Source: Flavobacterium araucananum (GTDB lineage: Bacteria > Bacteroidota > Bacteroidia > Flavobacteriales > Flavobacteriaceae). From it: a stretch of DNA of 64,000 bases. Below, piece after piece: positions 25,681-33,740 of the stretch (position 1 is the first letter of the stretch; every line of letters starts with the position of its first letter). The notes beneath the pieces were generated by a model. It had not been told where the DNA came from. It worked only from the letters and a program-made list of their open reading frames with translations, and did no database searches. The position numbers were made by a program, and so were the translations under genes. The stretch spans positions 124,001 to 188,000 of the forward strand of contig NZ_MUGS01000002.1 in NCBI RefSeq assembly GCF_002222055.1, read 5' to 3'.

Positions 25681-26187
25681 CTAAAGTTTGATCTCAAACA
25701 AACTAAAAGAACCTTCTTTATAATGCTCCGGTAATTCGCTTGTCCATTCGATTGTGCTGATTCCTTTGTAGTCAAAACCACAGCTTGTGTAGTATTTGTT
25801 TATTCTTTCGTTGCCGCTATGGGTATCAAGTCTAATATATTCTTTGCCGTTTTCGCTGGCATATATTTTAACCCACCCGATGATTTTTTTGACGTAGGAT
25901 TGTCCTCTGAATTTTGGGTTCGTTGCAATACGATGCAAATATACTGCGGGATCTTGTGCGGCTTCTTTCCAGATAATCAAATCATTAAAAGTAAGTACAA
26001 AGGTACAGGCAACTTCCTCTTTTTCTTTGATTATAAAATGACGGTTTTCGGCAATTTCTTTTTCTATTAGAGCTCTTTCAAATCCTCTCCAGCTTTTATT
26101 ATTGACTGTTTTTTGATAGGAGGTAGCTGCATTATAAATATCAAAAACAGCATCGATATCTTCATTTGTAGTTTTAAAAAATTCCAT
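25681..26187 (-). CDS. GNAT-family N-acetyltransferase
   Basis: The 168-residue protein has the GNAT fold. AVYLHRIATNPKFRGQSYVKKIIGW at about residues 80-105 is motif A with a modified acetyl-CoA pyrophosphate loop (RGQSYV), and YIRLDTHSGNERINKYYTSCGFDYKG is the usual motif B. It would acetylate a small-molecule amine or a protein amino group with acetyl-CoA in the cytoplasm. The substrate is unknown. It is the last gene of a possible minus-strand run after the nitrilase and AraC genes. Confidence 0.85.
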   Translation of the reverse strand: MEFFKTTNEDIDAVFDIYNAATSYQKTVNNKSWRGFERALIEKEIAENRHFIIKEKEEVACTFVLTFNDLIIWKEAAQDPAVYLHRIATNPKFRGQSYVKKIIGWVKIYASENGKEYIRLDTHSGNERINKYYTSCGFDYKGISTIEWTSELPEHYKEGSFSLFEIKL

Positions 26188-26266
26188 TATTAAAGTTTAT
26201 TCGGTAGATTATTGAATTTATCAAAGGTAAAATTTCAATGGCTTAAAGGCATAAAAAAATTTAGTT

Positions 26267-27226
26267 TTAACTTTTATGAACAGTGTCCAACCAAACCACA
26301 TTTTGTTCTGATTCGTGATTTTGTCCAATAATATCCCGATACAATTCTGGTCTTCTTGCTTTTATGTAGCGACTTCCACCAGCCTGGATGCATTTTTCGG
26401 GAGTTAGTATTGCTGTGGCAAAAGAGTCATCAAAAGAGCTACATTCATTCAAAACATCCCCAAATGGATCAATAATCATCGAACAACCATTTTTTAGTTG
26501 ATCATCGTCCATACCAATTGGGTTCGAAAAAACGGTATATATTGCATTGTCATAAGCCCTTGCCGGAAGCCATTTCATTAGCCAATCGCGACCTTTCATT
26601 CCGTCAAACTCTAATCGTAAAGAAGTGGGGTCGGCTTCGCGGTTTTCCCACAGTTCTGGTGCCACAAAACCAGCTCCGGGACGGGTAGAAGGAGTACACA
26701 TCGTAACATGTGGCATAAAAATAATATCGGCACCCAAAAGTTTCGTAGCCCGTACATTTTCGATAATATTATTGTCGTAACAGATTAAAATGCCGCATTT
26801 CCAACCCTTAATTTCAAAAACACAATAACGATCTCCAGGGGTCAAATACGGATTTATAAAAGGATGCAGTTTTCTATATTTTGCCACCAATCCATTTTTG
26901 TCTACACAAACATAGGCTTTGAATAAATTATTGTTTTCATCTTTTTCAAACAAACCGGCTAATATTACAATATTGTTGTTTGTAGCAATTTCAATAAGTT
27001 TAAGAATGCTTTCTCCTGTTGGAATACTTTCTGCCAGATCCAGCATTTGTTCTTTCGATAAATGTCTTGCAAAAGTATATCCGGTTATCGAACATTCATG
27101 AAACGAAATCACATCGCAACCTTCGTTGGCAGCCTTTTGCGAAAGCTTTTCGATTACAGATAAATTATAATTCTTATCGCCACTTTTGTTCTCGAACTGA
27201 GCTGTGGCTATTTTTAGATTTTTCAT
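26267..27226 (-). CDS. Nitrilase-superfamily carbon-nitrogen hydrolase
   Basis: The 319-residue enzyme shows the Glu-Lys-Cys triad of the superfamily: Glu44 in SFHECSITGY, the Lys in YRKLHPF at about residue 119, and the Cys in GILICYDN at about residue 152. These enzymes hydrolyse amides or nitriles by a thiol ester. The group with CYDNxxxENVR and PHVTMCTPS resembles N-carbamoyl or aliphatic amidases rather than true nitrilases, but the substrate is not fixed by sequence. The AraC-type regulator gene starts upstream on the same strand and ends 69 bp before it, suggesting joint control. Confidence 0.87.
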   Translation of the reverse strand: MKNLKIATAQFENKSGDKNYNLSVIEKLSQKAANEGCDVISFHECSITGYTFARHLSKEQMLDLAESIPTGESILKLIEIATNNNIVILAGLFEKDENNNLFKAYVCVDKNGLVAKYRKLHPFINPYLTPGDRYCVFEIKGWKCGILICYDNNIIENVRATKLLGADIIFMPHVTMCTPSTRPGAGFVAPELWENREADPTSLRLEFDGMKGRDWLMKWLPARAYDNAIYTVFSNPIGMDDDQLKNGCSMIIDPFGDVLNECSSFDDSFATAILTPEKCIQAGGSRYIKARRPELYRDIIGQNHESEQNVVWLDTVHKS

Positions 27227-27295
27227 ATTGTACGCTATTAATTTTAGCCAAAAATAGCGTTCCTAATAGGGTGCAAATTGTATAAAACCGACATT

Positions 27296-28120
27296 TTAGA
27301 GTGTCGAAACAGGAAAAGTCCGGATAAGATTATTGGTTAATTTTCCCGTACTGTGCAAATATTCTTTGGGCGATATCCCGGTATGTTTCCTGAATTCTTT
27401 GATAAGATGAGACTGGTCTGCAAATCCTGCATCATAACAAATGGTTGTAAGTGTAGTGCTGTCAGATTTACCTTTTAATAGTTTTAAAAAATGATGCAGT
27501 CTAATAACGCTGCCAAATTTCTTGGGATTTAAACCAATACATTCTTTAAATTTTCTTTCCAGATGCCTTTCTGTATAACCCGTATATTCGACCAATTGTT
27601 TAACAGAAAAATCTCCTTTATTGGCAATAATAAAAGCTAACGAGCTTTCGATAATTACTGGATTGAAAACTGTTTTTTTAGCGATTAGCGCACTAAAAAA
27701 ATGATTTAAAAGTTCGATTCTTTCCGGATTATTTTTTTCTGATAATCTTTCCTGAAGTGCACTGGCTTTTTGACCAAATACATCTTGAACAGGAAGGATA
27801 GAATCCTGAAATTCATGGGCAGGAATACCTAACAACTGATGTATTCCGTTGGGCTGAAAAACGATAATAATCAAAGAAATCTCGTTATCAGAATAAATAT
27901 CTTTAAAGCCGTTAAGTTGTCCGTATAAAAAGGAAGCGGGTAAATAATTTTTTACTTCAAAATTATTAAAGCCCGAAATAAGTTTACTTTTTAATGAGAA
28001 TACAACGCCCGTATTGCCATCAGAGAACAAGCGAAGTTTTTGTACAGCAGTTTCATTATGATCTAAAAAAAGATAATGTTTTATGTATGGTGCTAATTCT
28101 TTTGGTGGCGAAACTTGCAT
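27296..28120 (-). CDS. AraC-family transcriptional regulator
   Basis: The 274-residue protein has an N-terminal sensor domain of the type found with MQVSPPKELAPYIKHYLFLD (residues 1-150) and a C-terminal AraC double helix-turn-helix at about 165-262. The second motif, CYDAGFADQSHLIKEFRKHTGISPKEYL, is the AraC signature. It lies upstream of the nitrilase and GNAT genes on the same strand and is probably their activator. The inducer is unknown. Confidence 0.88.
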   Translation of the reverse strand: MQVSPPKELAPYIKHYLFLDHNETAVQKLRLFSDGNTGVVFSLKSKLISGFNNFEVKNYLPASFLYGQLNGFKDIYSDNEISLIIIVFQPNGIHQLLGIPAHEFQDSILPVQDVFGQKASALQERLSEKNNPERIELLNHFFSALIAKKTVFNPVIIESSLAFIIANKGDFSVKQLVEYTGYTERHLERKFKECIGLNPKKFGSVIRLHHFLKLLKGKSDSTTLTTICYDAGFADQSHLIKEFRKHTGISPKEYLHSTGKLTNNLIRTFPVSTL

Positions 28121-28175
28121 TACTGTATTCTGTTTTTTGAATGTTAGACTGATTTATCCGGAAATCTAAAAAAGC

Positions 28176-28925
28176 TTAATCCTTCAAGGCTATTTTTACT
28201 TTAGGCAAAATACGATCTACAAATAAAGTATAAGCTGCTGCTGATGGATGTAGGCCATCTCCTGCAACTAAATTTGGATTGTCAAGACCTTTTTGGGTAA
28301 TGTCGGTAATAGAGATAAAAAGTACGCCATTATTGACACAATAATTCTGGGCAAAAGTATTGTATTGGCTTATTTCGGCAGAAATTCTTGCTCCTTCACC
28401 TTGCATTTGGTTGGTACCAAAAGGGGTATAAGCATAATCTGGAATAGAAATAACAATAACCTTTTTTTTATTGCCTTTTGCAAGCGTAATCGCTTTGTTT
28501 ACTAATTCAGGAAATTCTTTTTCGTAAATAGAAAAATCCCGACCTTGATATTGATTGTTTACACCAATTAAAAGGGTAACCAAATCATAATTAGAATCCA
28601 GATTTTCGCTGTTTATAGCCGAAATTAAATTAGAAGTTGTCCAGCCTGTTTTTGCAATTATTTTTAAGGAGAAATTCGTTTCCGGATAAATTGCCTTGAG
28701 GCTTGATTTTAATTGTTCCGGATATCTGCACGTTTCACAAACACTCTGACCTATGGTATAGCTATCTCCCAATGCCAAATAATTTATTATTGCGGGTAGC
28801 GGCGTATTAGGAACTTGTGTTGCGGGAGGAATTGCGGTATCTTCTAAGGCTGTTTCTTCAGAACTGCAACTTAAAAGGAATATAGCGAGGATAACAGTAA
28901 CTATTTGTTTGAAATGTGGTTTCAT
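28176..28925 (-). CDS. SGNH/GDSL-hydrolase lipoprotein
   Basis: The 249-residue product has a lipoprotein signal peptide with LLSC at the cleavage site (Cys20). The GDSL-type esterase/lipase motifs follow: ALGDSYTIGQ (block I, catalytic Ser), GVNN (block III) and DGLHPSAAAY (block V, catalytic Asp and His). It would be an envelope-anchored esterase or deacetylase acting on lipids, glycans or small esters. It has no clear operon partner; the AraC gene downstream is 55 bp away on the same strand. Confidence 0.87.
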   Translation of the reverse strand: MKPHFKQIVTVILAIFLLSCSSEETALEDTAIPPATQVPNTPLPAIINYLALGDSYTIGQSVCETCRYPEQLKSSLKAIYPETNFSLKIIAKTGWTTSNLISAINSENLDSNYDLVTLLIGVNNQYQGRDFSIYEKEFPELVNKAITLAKGNKKKVIVISIPDYAYTPFGTNQMQGEGARISAEISQYNTFAQNYCVNNGVLFISITDITQKGLDNPNLVAGDGLHPSAAAYTLFVDRILPKVKIALKD

Positions 28926-28992
28926 AATTTAGGAAAATTAAGTTTGGGTTCATTCTAAACAAATAGTTACGTTTTATAACTTGTTTTGGTTT

Positions 28993-29775
28993 TTAGGCCA
29001 TTTCTGTTTTCAGGACAATTTGTTCTTCGATGGCATTCCAGAGTCCAATTCGTTTTTCTAATGCCAGAATAGAAATTTCTTCGACTTCTTTCCATTTTTG
29101 CGCATCATCTTCACATAAGTCTGTAATCATTTGCATTGCCATTGGTCCGTGTTCATCTGCATCCAATTCGATATGTCTTTCGAAATAATAAAGTAATTTA
29201 CTTAAATCAGTTTCAGGAAGATTTTTTTGAAAGTTTTTTAAAATCGCTGTAAACATACTCGGAATCAGGTCTTCTCTTCCAAAAGTAAAAGCGGCAGCAA
29301 TTTGATGAGGTTTTCCTTCTTCAATAACTCTAAAGGTAAAATCTAAAAAAGCTTTTGTATCAGGATGTAAAGAACTTTGTTTTATAGCAACAAATATGTT
29401 GTGAAGCGAGTTTACTTCGGCCAAAAAGGTATTAATTCCGGTTGTATCTGCACCACAATCTTCCATTGCTTCAAGGTACATTTCATAATGACTTTGTCTT
29501 CTTCCGTCCATGCTCAAATCAGTTTCTTCGGCAAGAACAATTTCATTGATTAAGTATCTTGTTTCAGGATTTTTGGTAGCAAACCAGGGTGTTGTGGTAC
29601 AAGTAAGTTTGGCTTGCAAAGCTTTTAATAGTGACATAAAATCCCAAACGGCAAAAACATGACTTTCTAAAAAACGATGCAAGTCATCGATGCTTTGAAT
29701 TTTATTGTATAAAGAATGTTGTAAGAGTTGATCTTTTTGAGGTTGAATGCTATTATGTATAGTTTCAATATTCAT
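28993..29775 (-). CDS. DUF3050 (haem-oxygenase-like fold) protein
   Basis: The 260-residue protein starts with MNIETIHNSIQPQKDQLLQHSLYNKI and contains FLESHVFAVWDFMSLLKALQ, which I recognise as the DUF3050 family. These are all-helical and placed in the haem-oxygenase-like superfamily (with TenA and diiron oxygenases). The conserved His/Glu positions (EETDL, HYEMYLEAM, HIELDADEHGP) could bind metal. Function is not established. A canonical TATCTTTG box lies directly upstream at 29792-29799. Confidence 0.82.
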   Translation of the reverse strand: MNIETIHNSIQPQKDQLLQHSLYNKIQSIDDLHRFLESHVFAVWDFMSLLKALQAKLTCTTTPWFATKNPETRYLINEIVLAEETDLSMDGRRQSHYEMYLEAMEDCGADTTGINTFLAEVNSLHNIFVAIKQSSLHPDTKAFLDFTFRVIEEGKPHQIAAAFTFGREDLIPSMFTAILKNFQKNLPETDLSKLLYYFERHIELDADEHGPMAMQMITDLCEDDAQKWKEVEEISILALEKRIGLWNAIEEQIVLKTEMA

Positions 29776-29791
29776 TTGCGTAAATTTTTTG

Positions 29792-29799
29792 CAAAGATA
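29792..29799 (-). promoter_or_regulatory. -7 box (TATCTTTG) of the DUF3050 gene
   Basis: TATCTTTG on the minus strand is a consensus Bacteroidota -7 element, 16 bp upstream of the ATG at 29775. It directly abuts the terminator of the upstream acyl-CoA dehydrogenase gene. Confidence 0.6.
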
Positions 29800-29828
29800 A
29801 AAAGCTTCTCGGTTAGAAGAAGCTTTTT
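29799..29828 (-). terminator. Terminator after the acyl-CoA dehydrogenase gene
   Basis: AAAAAGCTTCT and AGAAGCTTTTT form an 11-bp stem around an eight-base loop, 34 bp after the stop codon at 29863. Confidence 0.8.
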
Positions 29829-29862
29829 ATATTGATTTTGTATATATTTTAATAGTTGTTTA

Positions 29863-31041
29863 TTATTTAAAAGCTGGAATTCCAGTTACATCCATTCCCG
29901 TAATCAATAAATGTATGTCGTGAGTTCCTTCATAAGTAATAACACTTTCAAGATTCATCATGTGGCGCATAATCGAATATTCGCCCGTAATACCCATTCC
30001 GCCTAACATTTGTCTTGCTTCACGTGCAATATGAATCGCCATATCGACATTATTACGTTTTGCCATTGAGATTTGAGATGTTGTCGCTTTTCCTTCGTTT
30101 CTTAAAACACCTAAACGCCAGGTCAATAATTGCGCTTTGGTGATTTCGGTAATCATTTCGGCTAATTTTTTTTGTTGCAATTGAGTTCCTCCAATTGGTT
30201 TTCCAAACTGAATTCTTTCTTTGGCATATCTCAAAGCCGTATCATAGCAATCCATTGCAGCTCCAATTGCTCCCCATGCAATACCATATCTGGCAGAATC
30301 TAAGCAACCTAGCGGAGCTCCCAAACCAGATTTATTAGGCAACAGATTCTCTTTAGGCACTTTTACATTATCAAAAATTAATTCTCCGGTTGATGACGCA
30401 CGAAGCGACCATTTATTATGTGTTTCAGGAGTTGTAAAACCCGCCATTCCGCGTTCTACGATTAATCCATGAATTCGTCCTTCCTCATTTTTTGCCCAAA
30501 CAACAGCAATATCAGCAAAAGGGGCATTCGAAATCCACATTTTGGCACCATTTAAAAGATAATGATCGCCCATATCTTTAAAATTGGTAATCATGCTTCC
30601 GGGATCAGAACCATGATCTGGTTCTGTTAGACCAAAACAACCCATAAATTCTCCCGTTGCCAATTTTGGTAAATATTTCATGCGTTGTTCTTCGTTTCCA
30701 TATTTCCAAATAGGATACATTACTAGCGAAGACTGAACAGATGAAGTAGATCTTACACCAGAATCACCGCGTTCGATTTCCTGCATAATTAAACCATAAG
30801 AAATTTGGTCTAAACCTGCACCTCCATATTCTACAGGAATGTATGGGCCAAAACCGCCAATTTCGCCAAGACCTTTTATAATTTGCTTAGGAAATTCAGC
30901 TTTTTGAGCATACTCTTCTATGATAGGAGAAACTTCTCTTTTTACCCACGCACGTGCTGACTCGCGAACTAATTTGTGCTCGTCTGTCAATAAATCGTCT
31001 AGGTTATAATAATCTGGGGCTTGAAATAAGTCTGGTTTCAT
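29863..31041 (-). CDS. Acyl-CoA dehydrogenase, glutaryl-CoA dehydrogenase-like
   Basis: The 392-residue flavoenzyme has the acyl-CoA dehydrogenase signatures CFGLTEPDHGSDP (FAD/substrate site, about residue 135) and QMLGGMGITGEY near the end. YEGTHDIHLLITG at about residue 375 contains the catalytic Glu in the position used by glutaryl-CoA dehydrogenase, and GVRSTSSVQSSLVMYPI also matches that group. It would oxidise glutaryl-CoA (lysine/tryptophan breakdown) to crotonyl-CoA, though short-chain acyl-CoAs are possible. It is a single-gene unit, with a terminator behind it and a 13-bp palindrome in its promoter. Confidence 0.88.
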   Translation of the reverse strand: MKPDLFQAPDYYNLDDLLTDEHKLVRESARAWVKREVSPIIEEYAQKAEFPKQIIKGLGEIGGFGPYIPVEYGGAGLDQISYGLIMQEIERGDSGVRSTSSVQSSLVMYPIWKYGNEEQRMKYLPKLATGEFMGCFGLTEPDHGSDPGSMITNFKDMGDHYLLNGAKMWISNAPFADIAVVWAKNEEGRIHGLIVERGMAGFTTPETHNKWSLRASSTGELIFDNVKVPKENLLPNKSGLGAPLGCLDSARYGIAWGAIGAAMDCYDTALRYAKERIQFGKPIGGTQLQQKKLAEMITEITKAQLLTWRLGVLRNEGKATTSQISMAKRNNVDMAIHIAREARQMLGGMGITGEYSIMRHMMNLESVITYEGTHDIHLLITGMDVTGIPAFK

Positions 31042-31062
31042 TTTTTGATAGTTTTACAAAAA

Positions 31063-31114
31063 CAAATTTACGCAATAAAAATATAACAAAACAATGTTAA
31101 ATTGTTATATTTTT
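31063..31114 (-). promoter_or_regulatory. Promoter and 13-bp palindrome upstream of the acyl-CoA dehydrogenase gene
   Basis: TAAATTTG on the minus strand (31063-31070) is a -7 box 22 bp before the ATG. Just upstream, AAAAATATAACAA (31077-31089) and its complement (31102-31114) form a perfect inverted repeat with a 12-bp spacer. Its position over the -33 region is that of a repressor operator, such as a TetR/FadR-type fatty-acid regulator would use; no such regulator gene is adjacent. Confidence 0.45.
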
Positions 31115-31208
31115 ACAACTAGTATAGAAGAAAAATAATATAAAGACGAATAAATTTTAGTTTATTGAAAATTTATAAGCTATTTTTGAGATTCCAAAAA
31201 CAAAATGA

Positions 31209-32957
31209 ATGAGGCTGATCATCTCTTTTTTACTCTTTTTTGTTCTGAATAATGCATTTGCTCAGCAAAAAAGTGCTTTAACAGAACAGGAATATTTAGT
31301 ATTACAAGATAAAATTCGATTAAATGGGAATGCGAATGTCGATAGTGCTCTTGTATACTCTTACCAATTAGCAAAATCTAATAACAATAAACATTTAGCT
31401 TTTGCAAATGCGGCAATGTCCTATTTGTTGCAAATGAAAGGCAATGTCAAACAGTCTCACGAAAAATATAAACTGGCACTTATCTATTTAGAAAAAATGC
31501 CGGATTCCCGGGATAAAACTCAGCTTAAGTCCTATCTATATAATTATAATGGTCTGACAGAATGGAAACGGGGAAACTTTAGTAAAGCTCTTGGAGTATA
31601 TCAGGAAGGCATGAAGCTTTCGATTGAAATAAGCGACATTACTCAGGTTGTTAAGTTCAAAGCTAATATTGCTTTGATAAATGAATCAGTTGGTAATTAT
31701 CAACTGGCCATTAAAAACTTGAGGCAGCTCAATGATTTTATTGACAAAAATGAAGGCTTATTTACAAAAGAACAATTTTTAAATAGAAAAAGTAATATCA
31801 ATCTTAGTTTAGGCAGTTCGTATGAAAATTATTTCATGAAAAACTTAAATAAAAGATTTTTGCTTGATTCATCAGAATATTTTTACAAGAAAACGATTGA
31901 TTATTCTCAAAATTTTGCTGAGAATAAAACAACTGCAAAGTTAAGCTTAGGAAATGTCTATAGTTGGAAAGGCGATTATAAAAATGCTGAGAAAACGTAT
32001 TATGATATTGTGTTTTTTTCGCAACAAAACAATCAGAAAGATTTATTATGTGTCGCTACATACAATTTGGGAGACATATATTATACGACCAAAAAATATG
32101 ATAAAGCCTTAGTTTTCTTTAAAAAGACAGACTCAATTGCGATGTTAACCAATAGTAATGATATAGATTATCTAAAATCAAATTATTATCAGGCTAAAAT
32201 CTATAATATTCTTAAAAAGCCCGAATTGGCTTATAAACATTCAAAAATTTATTTGGATAATTATGAAAAATCTGAAGCTAAATTAAGAGAAGAGGCGCTG
32301 GAAGTTAATTATAAATTAGGCGTAGGTGGTCTGGTGAATGAAATGATTACCATACAGGAGAAATATAAATATGAAGTTTTTCTAAATAAAGCTTTAAAAG
32401 TATTTTATGTGGTATTGTTTGTTGGAATTGTCTTTTTGCTAATTAAAAACATAAGGGATAAAAATAAAGCGCATAAAAAGATGAATGCTTTGATAGAAGA
32501 ATTTAAAGCTAATCTTGAAAAGAAAAATCTGCCAGAATTTGAAGAAGTTGTGCTTGAACCCGAAGAAGAAGAGGTTTTGCTCAAAAAAGAGAACGCAAAC
32601 TTAAGTATTGATGAGGCTAAAGAGAATAAAATTGTCGAAAAATTACTAGCTCTGGAAAACAAACTCGAATACTTGCATGCTGATTTTACGTTGCCTTATG
32701 TAGCTAAAAAAATAAAAACCAATACAACTTATCTGTCCTATGTTGTAAATAAGAGATTTGGAAAATCGTTTGGAGAATACTCTAACGAGCTTAAAATTAA
32801 TTATGTAATCAATGAAATGATTACCAATCACATGTACCGTAAATATTCTACGCAGGCGATTGCAGAAAGCGTTGGGTTCAAAAATGCAGTTTCATTTGCT
32901 AAATCATTTCGCAAAAGAACTGGAGTATCTCCAGCTCAATTTGCGAATAATATATAA
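31209..32957 (+). CDS. Membrane-anchored TPR sensor with C-terminal AraC-type DNA-binding domain
   Basis: The 582-residue protein begins with a signal peptide (MRLIISFLLFFVLNNAFAQ). TPR-like repeats fill about residues 40-380. A transmembrane helix follows at about 393-413 (KVFYVVLFVGIVFLLI), then a coiled-coil/acidic linker (LEPEEEEVLLKKEN). An AraC helix-turn-helix pair ends the chain (AESVGFKNAVSFAKSFRKRTGVSPAQFA). The TPRs therefore face the periplasm and the DNA-binding part the cytoplasm, a one-chain sensor common in Flavobacteriia. The gene converges, with a 10-bp gap, on three small leader-peptide genes, so it may sense peptides from this locus. That is inference. Confidence 0.85.
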   Translation: MRLIISFLLFFVLNNAFAQQKSALTEQEYLVLQDKIRLNGNANVDSALVYSYQLAKSNNNKHLAFANAAMSYLLQMKGNVKQSHEKYKLALIYLEKMPDSRDKTQLKSYLYNYNGLTEWKRGNFSKALGVYQEGMKLSIEISDITQVVKFKANIALINESVGNYQLAIKNLRQLNDFIDKNEGLFTKEQFLNRKSNINLSLGSSYENYFMKNLNKRFLLDSSEYFYKKTIDYSQNFAENKTTAKLSLGNVYSWKGDYKNAEKTYYDIVFFSQQNNQKDLLCVATYNLGDIYYTTKKYDKALVFFKKTDSIAMLTNSNDIDYLKSNYYQAKIYNILKKPELAYKHSKIYLDNYEKSEAKLREEALEVNYKLGVGGLVNEMITIQEKYKYEVFLNKALKVFYVVLFVGIVFLLIKNIRDKNKAHKKMNALIEEFKANLEKKNLPEFEEVVLEPEEEEVLLKKENANLSIDEAKENKIVEKLLALENKLEYLHADFTLPYVAKKIKTNTTYLSYVVNKRFGKSFGEYSNELKINYVINEMITNHMYRKYSTQAIAESVGFKNAVSFAKSFRKRTGVSPAQFANNI

Positions 32958-32967
32958 TTTAAAAGAT

Positions 32968-33114
32968 TTAACCGTTTCCGCCTTTTCCTGTTCCTTTTCC
33001 TGGATCTACATCTTCTCCGCCACCACCGCCATCACCTCCGTGAATTTCTTTTTGTTGGTTTTTGGATAATTTAGCGTTGTTAAAATCTTCGAATTTCAAT
33101 TTATTAGTTTTCAT
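32968..33114 (-). CDS. Double-glycine leader peptide 3 (Gly-rich VDPGKG core)
   Basis: The 48-residue peptide from the ATG at 33114 has a leader related to those of the next two peptides: LKFEDF, then LSKNQQKEIHGG. Cleavage after the first GG (residues 25-26 or nearby) would free a core of about 21 residues, DGGGGGEDVDPGKGTGKGGNG, rich in Gly and Asp and free of Cys. VDPxKGxGxG is shared with its paralogues. An upstream in-frame ATG at 33168 exists but would add a tail with no leader character. It is the last of three tandem paralogues and converges on the TPR/AraC gene. Confidence 0.78.
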   Translation of the reverse strand: MKTNKLKFEDFNNAKLSKNQQKEIHGGDGGGGGEDVDPGKGTGKGGNG

Positions 33115-33142
33115 AATAATGTGTTTTAGTATTATTGATTTA

Positions 33143-33292
33143 TTATTTTTGTTGATTTCCACTTCCAAGTCCTTTTGACGGATCTACACAATTTGGATCT
33201 ACAGGATCGTCTCCGCCACGAACTGTTTTTTGTTGAATTTTAGTAATTTTTTCTGATTTAAAATCCTCCAGCTTTAATTTATAATTTGCCAT
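33143..33292 (-). CDS. Double-glycine leader peptide 2 (VDPSKG core, one Cys)
   Basis: This 49-residue gene is too short for the usual length cut-offs. The leader MANYKLKLEDFKSEKITKIQ continues with QKTVRGG, matching the LEDF...QQKTxRGG pattern of its neighbours. The core after GG is DDPVDPNCVDPSKGLGSG plus a short NQQK tail: two DP-containing segments, one of them the shared VDPSKGLGSG. One cysteine is present. It is the middle of three direct duplicates; the spacers between them are also alike (TATTGATTTAT), so whole gene units were copied. Confidence 0.78.
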   Translation of the reverse strand: MANYKLKLEDFKSEKITKIQQKTVRGGDDPVDPNCVDPSKGLGSGNQQK

Positions 33293-33351
33293 GATGTTAT
33301 ATTTTAATAATTGATTTGTTGTTTGTAAAGGTCTGTTTATTGTTTAAAAAA

Positions 33352-33480
33352 TTATTGAGTTCCGCTTCCAATTCCTTTAGACGGATCAACATAAGTATCA
33401 CCTCCTCGAATTGTTTTTTGTTGATTTTTAGATAATTTTTGCGCTTCAAAATCTTCGAAATTTAATACTTGCTTTGTCAT
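33352..33480 (-). CDS. Double-glycine leader peptide 1 (VDPSKG core)
   Basis: This 42-residue gene starts at the ATG at 33480. The leader runs MTKQVLNFEDFEAQKLSKNQ and then QKTIRGG, ending in the GG at residues 26-27. The predicted core is only 15 residues, DTYVDPSKGIGSGTQ, with no Cys and no hydrophobic stretch, so a membrane-active bacteriocin is unlikely; a signal peptide (pheromone) or a precursor for modification is more plausible. A -7 box at 33510-33517 and a 9-bp inverted repeat lie upstream. It is the first gene of the three-peptide minus-strand run. Confidence 0.8.
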   Translation of the reverse strand: MTKQVLNFEDFEAQKLSKNQQKTIRGGDTYVDPSKGIGSGTQ

Positions 33481-33509
33481 GTTTTTGTGTATTAGTGTTA
33501 TTGATTTAT

Positions 33510-33555
33510 CAAAACTAGACAAAAAGCAAAACCCTTAATCGAGAATAGGGTTTTG
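33510..33555 (-). promoter_or_regulatory. Promoter with 9-bp inverted repeat in front of the small-peptide genes
   Basis: TAGTTTTG on the minus strand (33510-33517) is a -7 box 30 bp before the ATG at 33480. CAAAACCCT (33527-33535) and AGGGTTTTG (33547-33555) form an inverted repeat with an 11-bp spacer over the -33 region. No gene ends here, because both flanking genes point away, so the palindrome is more likely an operator than a terminator. Confidence 0.5.
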
Positions 33556-33740
33556 AGGGTTTTTACTAAAATATTAGCAATGTAATCACTTGATATATAA
33601 CGAATTAAATGTTTTATTCAGACTGATATAATTTATAAATTGTATGTAGTATAATTGATAAAATGTGTGCTAACAGCGTTTTTTTTCCAATAAAAACAAC
33701 AATATTTGCAGTGTAATTATGATTTTAAAGATCCAAAACG

